Assembly (NCBI GenBank): GCA_937916005.1
Contig: CALGIA010000380.1
Location: 1-7,232, forward strand
DNA from: an uncultured Rhodospirillaceae bacterium
Lineage (GTDB): Bacteria > Pseudomonadota > Alphaproteobacteria > MPNO01
Direction: 5' to 3'
DNA: 7,232 bases
Each line of letters begins with the position of its first letter. Position 1 is the first letter of the stretch. The notes under the pieces are model-generated. The model was given only the letters and a program-made list of their open reading frames with translations. It made no database searches and was not told the origin of the DNA. Position numbers and translations under genes: made by a program. Below are positions 1-5,883 of this stretch, in pieces.

Positions 1-47
1 AAAACGATGGAACTCATTCGCGTTTTCAGCATAGCATTTTCAGCCAT
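1..47 (-). CDS. Possible 5' end of a gene downstream of uvrC (partial)
   Basis: An open minus-strand frame starts at an ATG at 45-47 and runs off the window edge, giving about 15 codons beginning MAENAMLKTRMSSIV. An in-frame upstream ATG at 72-74 would also be possible, only five bases after the uvrC stop. No strong ribosome binding site is visible; the best is a weak GGA about ten bases upstream of the ATG at 45-47. In many alphaproteobacteria uvrC is followed on the same strand by pgsA (phosphatidylglycerophosphate synthase), so a co-transcribed downstream gene is plausible, but these few residues do not identify any family. The call rests on position and an open frame only. Confidence 0.25.
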   Translation of the reverse strand, partial: MAENAMLKTRMSSIV

Positions 48-79
48 GGCGCGCGATTCCAGAGCGCATGCCATCGTTA

Positions 80-1987
80 TTAATCATCATGAAAATGGTC
101 ATAGATTTTTTTCGCCACCGTATGGCTGATCCCCGCCACTTTCTCCAGGTCTGACAGGCCCGCACCCGATACCCCGGCGGCCGACCCGAAATGGTTCAGC
201 AATGCCCGTTTGCGGGTTTTGCCCACGCCGGCGACTTCGTCAAGGGGCGATGCGCCGATGGCGCGGGACCGCCGCGCCCGGTGCCCGCCGATGGCGAAGC
301 GATGGGCCTCGTCGCGCAGCCGTTGCAGGAAATACAGCACCGGGTCATTGGATTTTAACGAAAACGGCGTGTGCCCGGTCCTGTGGAACCGTTCACGGCC
401 CGCATTGCGATCCGGTCCTTTGGAGACGCCCACCAGGGGCAATTCGGCGATCCCCAGATCGGCCAGGGTTTCGTGCGCCACGGAGAGCTGCCCGGGGCCG
501 CCATCGATCAGCACCAGATCGGGCCAATTGCCGCTGGTCCGGTCCGGGTCTTCCTTCAGGGCGCGGGCAAAGCGCCGGCGCAGCACTTCACGCATCATGG
601 CGTAATCATCGCCCGGCGCGATATCGTCCTTGATGTTGAACCGGCGGTAGGCATTTTTCATCATGCCGTCGGGCCCCGCGACGATCATGCCGCCAAGCGC
701 GTTGCTGCCCGAAATATGGCTGTTGTCATAGACCTCGATCCGTTTCGGGGTGGAGTCCAGCCCGAACAGTTCGGCCGTGCCTTCCAGCAGCTTCCGCTGG
801 GCCGCGCTTTCCGACAGCCGCCGGCCCAGCGCTTCGCGGGCATTGTCGCGGGCATTGTCGATCAGCTTGCGCTTGACCCCCCGGCGTGGCCGGGAAACGG
901 TGATTTTCCGCCCGGCGCGAACGCCCAGCGCTTCCTGGATCAACTCGATTTCGACCACCTCATGGCTGGTCAGCACCAGGGGTGGCGGCGTCTTGTCGGC
1001 ATAGAACTGTCCGATGAAGGCCTGCATGATTTCTTCCGGCGGCAGATCCCTTGCATGGCTCGGGAAATAGGTGCGGTTGCCGTAATTCTGCCCGGCCCGG
1101 AAAAAAAAGACCTGGATGCAGGTTTGTCCGCCGTCCTGATAGGCGGCGATCACATCGGCGGCGCCCAGATTGCGGATATTGATGTCCTGATGGGCCTGAA
1201 TTTCGGTCAATGCCCGGATACGGTCACGAAATACCGCGGCGGCCTCATATTCCTGTTTTTGGCTCGCCGTTTCCATCTGGCGTGACAGTTTCTGCTGCAG
1301 GCGGTGGCTGCGACCGGACAGGAATTCGTGCGCCTCGCCGACGATTTCGCCATAGGCTTCGCCCGTGATGCGCGCCACGCAGGGGCCGGCGCACCGCTTG
1401 ATCTGATATTGCAGGCAAGGCCGGGTCCGGCTCGAAAATATTGCGTCGGAACACGACCGTAACGGAAACACCCGCTGCAGGGCGTTGAGGGTCCGGTTCA
1501 CCGCGCCGGCCGATGCGAAGGGGCCGAAATATTCGCCCGGCCGGCCGCGCGCGCGCCGATGTTTTAGAAGCTGCGGCCATTCGTGGTCGTCGGTCAGCAA
1601 AATATACGGGAAGGATTTGTCGTCCCGCATCAGGATGTTGTAGCGCGGCTTGAGCTGCTTGATCAGATTGCTTTCAAGCAGCAAGGCTTCGGCTTCGGTG
1701 TGGGTGGTGATGAATTCAACCGACGCGGTCGCGGCTATCATGCGCCGGATGCGTTCCGGCTGACGGTCGGGTCGCGTGTAGTTGACGACCCGGCGGCGCA
1801 GATTTTTCGCCTTGCCGATATAGAGCGCCTCGCCCTTGGCCCCGATCATGCGGTAGACCCCCGGGCTCGACGTCAGGGTCTTGAGATGCCGGGCGATGAT
1901 GCCGGCGCCGCGTTCCAGCGATGTCGCGGGCGCGTCCCCTGGCGTGGGCTCCCCGGCATTCCGGGGGGTGTTTTCAATATCTGCCAT
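80..1987 (-). CDS. uvrC: UvrABC system protein C (excinuclease subunit C)
   Basis: UvrC is the dual-incision endonuclease of nucleotide excision repair: recruited by UvrB at a lesion, it cuts the damaged strand 3' and then 5'. All family modules are present in its 635 residues. An N-terminal GIY-YIG nuclease covers about 40-118 (GVY at 43-45, YIG at 56-58, Arg-rich KNLRRR, and the metal-binding Glu in LLLESNLI at 105). A Cys cluster (C179, C191, C199, C203) follows, then a UVR motif binding UvrB at about 232-266. The RNase H-like 5'-incision domain shows D421 (YDNSHISG), D495 (LIDGGPGQ) and H562 (DEAHRFAI). Two helix-hairpin-helix motifs end the protein at about 583-632. It is slightly long for the family because of a roughly 30-residue low-complexity N-terminus. 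The ribosome binding site for the ATG at 1987 is weak, so a later start is possible. All catalytic residues are intact and no frameshift is seen. Confidence 0.97.
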   Translation of the reverse strand: MADIENTPRNAGEPTPGDAPATSLERGAGIIARHLKTLTSSPGVYRMIGAKGEALYIGKAKNLRRRVVNYTRPDRQPERIRRMIAATASVEFITTHTEAEALLLESNLIKQLKPRYNILMRDDKSFPYILLTDDHEWPQLLKHRRARGRPGEYFGPFASAGAVNRTLNALQRVFPLRSCSDAIFSSRTRPCLQYQIKRCAGPCVARITGEAYGEIVGEAHEFLSGRSHRLQQKLSRQMETASQKQEYEAAAVFRDRIRALTEIQAHQDINIRNLGAADVIAAYQDGGQTCIQVFFFRAGQNYGNRTYFPSHARDLPPEEIMQAFIGQFYADKTPPPLVLTSHEVVEIELIQEALGVRAGRKITVSRPRRGVKRKLIDNARDNAREALGRRLSESAAQRKLLEGTAELFGLDSTPKRIEVYDNSHISGSNALGGMIVAGPDGMMKNAYRRFNIKDDIAPGDDYAMMREVLRRRFARALKEDPDRTSGNWPDLVLIDGGPGQLSVAHETLADLGIAELPLVGVSKGPDRNAGRERFHRTGHTPFSLKSNDPVLYFLQRLRDEAHRFAIGGHRARRSRAIGASPLDEVAGVGKTRKRALLNHFGSAAGVSGAGLSDLEKVAGISHTVAKKIYDHFHDD

Positions 1988-2042
1988 AGTCGAAATATAT
2001 GATTTTCGCCGCCAAGGTCATCCTCCGGCCCGGCATTCCATG

Positions 2043-2098
2043 TTAACCATGTTTTCCACCGCTCCTGTGGAAAACTCTGTAGAAAACTCATCCCCAAC
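2043..2098. promoter_or_regulatory. DnaA-box-like cluster with CtrA-like half-site and 9-bp dyad
   Basis: TTAACCAT at 2043-2050 matches the half-site described for the alphaproteobacterial cell-cycle regulator CtrA. It is followed at once by a perfect 9-bp inverted repeat, GTTTTCCAC (2051-2059) and GTGGAAAAC (2067-2075), with a 7-base spacer. The right arm includes TGTGGAAAA (2066-2074), whose complement TTTTCCACA fits the DnaA-box consensus TTWTNCACA exactly. The left arm TTTTCCACC (2052-2060) and the complement of 2078-2086 (TTTTCTACA) each differ from it by one base. TGTGGAAAACTC and TGTAGAAAACTC are also direct tandem 12-mers at 2066-2089 with one mismatch. The sites are seen in the sequence; DnaA or CtrA binding is inferred. 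The cluster ends about 60 bases upstream of the uvrC start. Confidence 0.4.
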
Positions 2099-2167
2099 AG
2101 GCGCTATGCTTAGAAGTCCGCCGGATATGATGGTCCGCCTATTTTTTGGGCATAATTCTCTAAGTAA

Positions 2168-2196
2168 TTGATCTTAAACGCAGATACTAAAGTCAA
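2168..2196 (-). promoter_or_regulatory. Possible sigma-70-type promoter for uvrC
   Basis: On the minus strand TTGACT (complement of 2191-2196) matches five of six bases of the -35 consensus. The hexamer 17 bases further on, GATCAA (complement of 2168-2173), is a poor -10; TAAGAT gives a better hexamer but only a 14-base spacing. Transcripts starting here would have a leader of about 170 bases that includes the DnaA-like dyad. The support is weak. Confidence 0.18.
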
Positions 2197-2204
2197 GATT
2201 TAAC

Positions 2205-2326
2205 GAAGGTGAACAGGCAATTAGATTAGCGGGTCTAAAACCGACATGTCTTCCTGGACTAGATAATGTGTACAGTTCGCCTTGAAGGTGAAGAATTCGG
2301 TTTAAAATCCGGCATGTCCTGTTGGA
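2205..2326. repeat. Two imperfect direct repeats, composite (GAAGGTGAA ... GGTYTAAAA-CCGRCATGTC)
   Basis: Copy 1 consists of GAAGGTGAA at 2205-2213 and a core at 2232-2258 that starts GGTCTAAAACCG, continues ACATGTCTTCC and ends TGGA. Copy 2 consists of GAAGGTGAA at 2284-2292 and a core at 2299-2326 that starts GGTTTAAAATCCG, continues GCATGTCCTGT and ends TGGA. The two parts are in the same order and orientation, but the spacer between them is 12 bases shorter in copy 2. GACATGTC at 2243-2250 is a perfect 8-base palindrome. TGTGTACAGTTCGCC at 2268-2282 sits between the copies. The arrangement of repeated protein-binding-like blocks resembles subterminal repeats of some insertion sequences, but it could equally be a regulator's double site. 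No transposase is nearby. Confidence 0.55.
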
Positions 2327-2330
2327 ATCG

Positions 2331-2744
2331 TTAAGTTTTTGGATTTTTCCGCTCGATCTCAACACCCACGCTTCCGGCGTCGGCGAACACGTCCAGCTTC
2401 TCCACCCGGACCCGCGCTTGCTGAACGCGGGGGTCGATCAGGCACAGTTCGGCGATTCGTTCCGCCAATGTTTCCACCAGGCTGATATGGCCGGCTTCGG
2501 CCAGGGCGCGGAGATCCAGAACGATATCCTCATAGCTCACCACATTGGCCAGCTTGTCATCCACCCCGTCGGCTTGATCTTCCACGGTCAGGTCGAGATT
2601 GACGCGGACCCTCTGCTTGCCGTCCTGCTCATGCCGGTGGACGCCGATCAGGCAGTTGAGAATCAGGTCGGACACGAAGACCTGGCGCGTCCGATGGGCG
2701 GTGTCCGTGCCTGGGAATGGCCGCAGGGTTGATCGATTGGGCAT
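2331..2744 (-). CDS. folB: Dihydroneopterin aldolase
   Basis: FolB converts 7,8-dihydroneopterin to 6-hydroxymethyl-7,8-dihydropterin and glycolaldehyde in folate synthesis; the enzyme is a cytoplasmic oligomer of the tunnelling-fold family. The 137 residues show the family landmarks: LIGVHRHE with the pterin-region Glu at 39, SYEDIV with Tyr 71, HISLVETLAE with the pterin-anchoring Glu at 91, and VEKLD with the catalytic-type Lys at 116. The first 20 or so residues are an extension, since most FolB proteins are near 120 residues; no alternative internal ATG exists. A GGAG eight bases before the ATG supports the start. It lies 19 bases after the FolM-like reductase gene on the same strand, so the two are probably co-transcribed. 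The paralogous epimerase FolX, which is often found with FolM, has the same fold and is not excluded by sequence inspection. Confidence 0.9.
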   Translation of the reverse strand: MPNRSTLRPFPGTDTAHRTRQVFVSDLILNCLIGVHRHEQDGKQRVRVNLDLTVEDQADGVDDKLANVVSYEDIVLDLRALAEAGHISLVETLAERIAELCLIDPRVQQARVRVEKLDVFADAGSVGVEIERKNPKT

Positions 2745-2763
2745 TTGGAAGGCTCCGATCCGC

Positions 2764-3537
2764 TTACTCTTGCTGAGCGGCGCCGTCCAGGCCGGGTTGC
2801 GCCCAACCGAGATGCTGTCCGCCGTCGAGAGCTATCATTTGGCCCGTCATGGCCGGCGCTGCAAGGATAAACCGCACCGCATCGCAAATTTCGTCCGGCG
2901 TCGAACCCCGGCCGAGCGGCATCAACGAGGCCTGCCGGTCAAACTGGGCCTGGGTCTGGCGGGGACTGGGCAGGATCGGCCCCGGCCCCACCGCATTGAC
3001 CCGGATTCGCGGCGCCAATGCCAGCGCCAATGTCTGGGTCAGGGTCCATAGACCGGCCTTGCTCAAGGTATAGGAGATGAAATGGGGCGTCAGGTTCCGG
3101 ACCCGTTCGTCGATGATATTGATCACATTGCCGCCGGCATTCGCCGGCAGCGCCGCCGCCAGGGCCTGGGTCAGCACAAAAGGCGCGCGCAGATTGGTCT
3201 CCATGTGCGCATCCCAGGAGGCGCGCGTCACATCATCGGCCGAATCGTTTTCGAATACGGACGCGTTATTGATCAGGCAATCAACCGGCCCCAGCGCATC
3301 CGCCGCCCGGCCGATCAGTTCCCTGACCTCGTCCTCGCGGCTGAGATCGGCCCGAAGGGCGACCGCGCGGCCGCCCGCCCGGGTAATCTCCGCGACAACG
3401 GCTTCGGCTTCGTCGCTTGAATCGCGGTAATGCACGGCAATGGCGTGGCCGTCCCGGGCCAGCCCCAGCGCGATCGCGCGGCCGATCCGCCGGCCGGCGC
3501 CGGTCACCAGGACGGTGTGTATTGCTTTCTCGGTCAT
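2764..3537 (-). CDS. SDR-family reductase, pteridine reductase / FolM-like
   Basis: A 257-residue short-chain dehydrogenase/reductase with a Rossmann fold. The nucleotide-binding motif is TGAGRRIG at 12-19; the paired arginines resemble the NADPH-binding TGxxxRxG motif of trypanosomatid pteridine reductase PTR1 and of bacterial FolM. NNAS occurs at 90-93 and the active-site Tyr-x-x-x-Lys is Y156 and K160. Where classical members have a catalytic Ser, this protein has Asp 143 (in NIIDE), as in PTR1 and FolM. The end carries LDGGQHL at 237-243, close to the LDGGRHL of E. coli FolM. These are seen residues compared with families from memory. With folB directly downstream, reduction of dihydromonapterin, dihydrobiopterin or dihydrofolate is the inferred role. 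The ATG at 3537 is the only ATG after an in-frame stop about 30 bases upstream, but its ribosome binding site is poor, suggesting coupling to upstream translation or low expression. Confidence 0.87.
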   Translation of the reverse strand: MTEKAIHTVLVTGAGRRIGRAIALGLARDGHAIAVHYRDSSDEAEAVVAEITRAGGRAVALRADLSREDEVRELIGRAADALGPVDCLINNASVFENDSADDVTRASWDAHMETNLRAPFVLTQALAAALPANAGGNVINIIDERVRNLTPHFISYTLSKAGLWTLTQTLALALAPRIRVNAVGPGPILPSPRQTQAQFDRQASLMPLGRGSTPDEICDAVRFILAAPAMTGQMIALDGGQHLGWAQPGLDGAAQQE

Positions 3538-3592
3538 GGGCGCAGGATGGGCGAAGCGGGACGTTCAATCAAGCATGCGCTGCCGCGTGTCA

Positions 3593-4573
3593 TCAGCCCG
3601 TCGCTGCCGCGACGACGCCCCCGATGCCCAGGAACTGCACGGTCACGTATCCACCGTAAAGCGCCAGCAGGACCCCGCCTTCGACGCGGCAGATCCGGCG
3701 GCCCGATATCATGAAGGGGATCAGCAGGACCGACACGAACAGCAGCGCCCATAAATCGAACTGCACGATCTGATCGGGGAACGGCACCGGGATCACCAGC
3801 GCCGTCACGCCCATGATGCCGAATAAATTGAAGATATTGCTGCCCAGCACATTGCCGAGGCAGACATCGGAATGGCCGCGATAGGCCGCGACGATGGACG
3901 TGGCCAGCTCGGGCAGGGATGTTCCCACCGCCACCACCGTCAAGCCGATGACTTCATCGGCGATGCCCGCCGCCTGGGCCAGGGTGGTGGCGCCGTCGAC
4001 AAGCAAATCTGCGCCGATGCCAACGGCGGCAAAGCCGCCCAGCAGTTCGATCAGGCTGATCCAGAGCGCGCGCGGCCGGCCGGCCAACTCCTCGGCCTCT
4101 TCCCGGTGCAGGGCGGCCGCGGCGTCATTGGTCCGGCTGTCGTGCCACAGGGAATAGCCGAGATAGCCCAACAGCATCACGACCATGGCCAGGCCTTCCA
4201 GGGGGGAAACCGTGCCCGTCAGCCCGATGCCGATGAAAATCACGGTGGTCGCCAGCATGAAGCCGGCGTCGCGCCGGACGGCCGCGGGGTTCACCATGAT
4301 TGGACAGATCAGCGCCGCGCTGCCCATGACCAGCATGATATTGGCCATGTTGCTGCCCACCACATTGCCGACCGCGATCCCCGGCGATCCGCTCAGGGCC
4401 GCATTGAGGCTGACCCAGAGCTCCGGCAGCGACGTGCCGAACCCGACGATGGTTAGCCCGATGACCAGGGGCGAGATGCCGAAACGATTGGCCACCGCCA
4501 CCGCGCCGCGCACCACGAACTCTCCACCCACAAAAAGAAGGACAAATCCGCTCAGGATCTGGATAACGGCCAT
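3593..4573 (-). CDS. Calcium/sodium antiporter (CaCA family, YrbG-like)
   Basis: A 326-residue inner-membrane cation exchanger made of two homologous halves, each of about five hydrophobic helices. The signature alpha-repeats are both intact. The first is GFGTSLPE at 44-51 with GNVVGSN at 69-75, and the second is AVGTSLPE at 215-222 with GNVLGSN at 240-246. In this superfamily the two Glu residues (E51, E222) and the Asn/Ser residues of the GNxxGSN motifs line the ion-binding site. A charged, Ala/Glu-rich cytoplasmic loop (about 145-168) separates the halves. Length and layout are normal for bacterial K+-independent Na+/Ca2+ exchangers. Substrate is inferred from family; other divalent cations are possible. 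The gene is 55 bases upstream of the reductase on the same strand and divergent from pirin. The ribosome binding site before the ATG at 4573 is weak. Confidence 0.93.
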   Translation of the reverse strand: MAVIQILSGFVLLFVGGEFVVRGAVAVANRFGISPLVIGLTIVGFGTSLPELWVSLNAALSGSPGIAVGNVVGSNMANIMLVMGSAALICPIMVNPAAVRRDAGFMLATTVIFIGIGLTGTVSPLEGLAMVVMLLGYLGYSLWHDSRTNDAAAALHREEAEELAGRPRALWISLIELLGGFAAVGIGADLLVDGATTLAQAAGIADEVIGLTVVAVGTSLPELATSIVAAYRGHSDVCLGNVLGSNIFNLFGIMGVTALVIPVPFPDQIVQFDLWALLFVSVLLIPFMISGRRICRVEGGVLLALYGGYVTVQFLGIGGVVAAATG

Positions 4574-4599
4574 GGAAAATCCAATAAGTGAAAAATAAA

Positions 4600-4632
4600 G
4601 CCGGGTGGTCGAGCCGGGTGTTTCAAGCCGGG
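4600..4632. repeat. Three closely spaced GCCGGG direct repeats
   Basis: GCCGGG occurs at 4600-4605, 4613-4618 and 4627-4632, spaced 13 and 14 bases. The first two copies share the longer form GCCGGGTG. They lie in the 150-base region between the divergent antiporter and pirin starts. A regulator site is possible, but short G/C-rich repeats arise easily in this genome. Confidence 0.3.
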
Positions 4633-4723
4633 CCGTTCGATGTAAACATGTCCGCCTTTATATGGTATGCCTTGGGCGGATTTCAAATCAGGAAACGGTT
4701 TCCGGCGCCACCACGGGGGTTTC

Positions 4724-5590
4724 ATGACGCAGCGGCGACGCAAAATTCATCGCATATATCCCGCGATACCGACCAGCGAAGGCGCCGGGGTGCGTCTGAA
4801 ACGCAGCATCGGCACGCCCGAGCTTGATAATCTTGATCCGTTTCTGTTGCTCGACCAGTTTGACACGGAAAACGCCGATGATTATATCGCCGGCTTTCCC
4901 GATCATCCCCACCGCGGTTTTGAAACCGTGACCTACATGATCGCGGGATTGATGCGTCATGAAGACAATACCGGGGCGGGCGGTGTGCTGCGCCCGGGCG
5001 GTGTGCAGTGGATGACGGCGGGGCGCGGCATAGTGCATTCGGAAATGCCCGAACAGCAGGACGGCCAGATGAAGGGCTTCCAGCTCTGGGTCAATCTGCC
5101 GGCAGCCGACAAGATGGCGCCGCCGCGCTATCAGAACATCGAACCGGAAGACGTTCCCGAAACCACCCGTGACGACGGCGTGACCGTGCGGGTGGTCGCC
5201 GGTAAATTCGATGGCATTGACGGGGCGGTCGGCGAAATCGCAATCGACCCGGTTTTTCTCGATGTGGATTTGCCGGCGGGGGTTTCGGTGGAAATTCCGG
5301 TGCCCGCGGATCACGCGGGGTTCATCTATCCGTTCGAGGGGTCGGTTGAAATTCTGGATGAAGACGGAACAGAAGCCGGGGCCGGCCCGGTCGTGGTGGC
5401 CGACAGTCACCTGGCGGTACTCGGCGGCGGCAATGTGTTGATTGTTCGAGGCGGCGCGGATGGTGGACGATTTATCCTGGTCGCCGGACAACCGATACAC
5501 GAACCGATTGCGCGCTACGGACCCTTCGTAATGAATACGCGGGAGGAAATTGCCCAGGCGGTTCAAGACTTCCAATCGGGTAAATTCTGA
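4724..5590 (+). CDS. Pirin family protein
   Basis: A bicupin protein of 288 residues. The N-terminal cupin has the metal ligands of pirins: H61 and H63 in FPDHPHRGFE, and H105 with E107 in GRGIVHSEMP. In studied pirins these bind Fe(II), and some members have quercetin dioxygenase activity or act as regulatory partners of other proteins; the substrate here is unknown. The C-terminal half (about 160-288) matches the pirin C-terminal domain, with FIYPFEGSVEI and the closing block PIHEPIARYGPFVMNT. The open frame extends upstream to an ATG at 4667, but the start at 4724 is preferred: GGGGG lies six bases before it, and MTQRRRKIHRIY is the point where family similarity begins. Transcribed alone, divergent from the antiporter and convergent with the small membrane protein 19 bases away. 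Confidence 0.92.
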   Translation: MTQRRRKIHRIYPAIPTSEGAGVRLKRSIGTPELDNLDPFLLLDQFDTENADDYIAGFPDHPHRGFETVTYMIAGLMRHEDNTGAGGVLRPGGVQWMTAGRGIVHSEMPEQQDGQMKGFQLWVNLPAADKMAPPRYQNIEPEDVPETTRDDGVTVRVVAGKFDGIDGAVGEIAIDPVFLDVDLPAGVSVEIPVPADHAGFIYPFEGSVEILDEDGTEAGAGPVVVADSHLAVLGGGNVLIVRGGADGGRFILVAGQPIHEPIARYGPFVMNTREEIAQAVQDFQSGKF

Positions 5591-5609
5591 AAGTGTTCCG
5601 CGGCGCGCG

Positions 5610-5807
5610 TCAGGCGCAGAGCGCGACGCCGTAAATATAGATCAGCGAAAATGTCGGCAAAAGCATCTCGGTCCAGAAATACGCGAGACCACCCAAAACC
5701 GTCGGCCCGAATAAAAATCCAATCGCGCCGCTCACCGAAGCGGCGCCCAGCGTAACGCCCCAGCCCGAAAGATCCACCGCCATATGAATTTCATCATTCT
5801 TAGTCAT
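5610..5807 (-). CDS. Small predicted membrane protein, function unknown
   Basis: A 65-residue open frame that I do not recognise. It begins MTKNDEIHMAVDLSGW, then has two hydrophobic, Gly-rich stretches (about 16-40 and 43-63) compatible with one or two membrane segments, and ends GVALCA. The start at 5807 is favoured over one four codons upstream because GGAAGG sits four bases before it, a strong ribosome binding site for this window. There is no competing open frame of quality on the other strand. It is divergent from the Sco/PCuAC pair with 76 bases between starts, and convergent with pirin. The neighbourhood allows a link to copper or respiratory function, but nothing in the protein (no Cys/His/Met metal motif beyond a single Cys near the end) shows it. 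Confidence 0.5.
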   Translation of the reverse strand: MTKNDEIHMAVDLSGWGVTLGAASVSGAIGFLFGPTVLGGLAYFWTEMLLPTFSLIYIYGVALCA

Positions 5808-5843
5808 GGGACCTTCCATCGAGTCTCTTCAAACCACTATCAT

Positions 5844-5861
5844 AAACCCATCATCGGGTTT
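5844..5861 (+). promoter_or_regulatory. Perfect 6-bp inverted repeat in the sco leader
   Basis: AAACCC at 5844-5849 and GGGTTT at 5856-5861 form a perfect 6-bp dyad with a 6-base loop, followed by one more T and then ATCC. It ends nine bases before the GGAG ribosome binding site of the sco gene. It could be an operator for the divergent promoters, a leader hairpin affecting translation, or a very weak attenuator. The run of T is too short for a convincing terminator. Confidence 0.35.
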
Positions 5862-5883
5862 TATCCACTTGGAGTCATGTGTA

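Larger units (their letters stand above)
1988..2330. other. 343-base non-coding gap between folB and uvrC
   Basis: This stretch lies after the folB stop and before the uvrC start, both on the minus strand. It is richer in A/T than the surrounding genes, especially at 2140-2340. It contains a DnaA-box-like cluster near uvrC and a pair of imperfect direct repeats near folB, each listed separately. The short open frames that cross it have no family resemblance and no good ribosome binding sites, and I found no tRNA-like fold or standard terminator. It probably carries the uvrC promoter. Confidence 0.7.

Noticed and set aside
371..1285. 304-codon plus-strand frame opposite uvrC
   Set aside because: It lies entirely antisense to uvrC, whose domains and catalytic residues are complete. 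Long antisense frames are expected in GC-rich codon-biased genes.
1988..2330. Whole folB-uvrC gap as the chromosomal replication origin
   Set aside because: Only one exact DnaA box and two near matches, no clear unwinding element of stacked repeats, and none of the gene neighbours usual for alphaproteobacterial origins. Kept only as a regulatory cluster hypothesis.
2174..2365. 63-codon minus-strand frame in the folB-uvrC gap
   Set aside because: It overlaps the end of folB in another frame, has no good ribosome binding site, no recognisable family, and its content simply translates the two DNA repeats.
3872..4456. 194-codon plus-strand frame opposite the antiporter
   Set aside because: Antisense shadow; His/Asp/Arg-rich and without any domain resemblance, while the opposite strand encodes both alpha-repeats.
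4636..4664. TTCGAT and TATATG as a promoter for pirin
   Set aside because: The -35 matches only two of six consensus bases; too weak to annotate.
4688..5575. 295-codon minus-strand frame opposite pirin
   Set aside because: Antisense shadow of a well-supported pirin gene; the His/Arg-rich composition is typical of reversed GC-rich codons.
5602..5630. Bulged hairpin (GGCG-CGCG with CGCG-a-CGCC) between pirin and the small minus-strand gene, considered as a bidirectional terminator
   Set aside because: It has a bulge, a 12-base loop and no T-run on either side, and it overlaps the last codons of the small gene. The pairing may be just G/C-rich chance.
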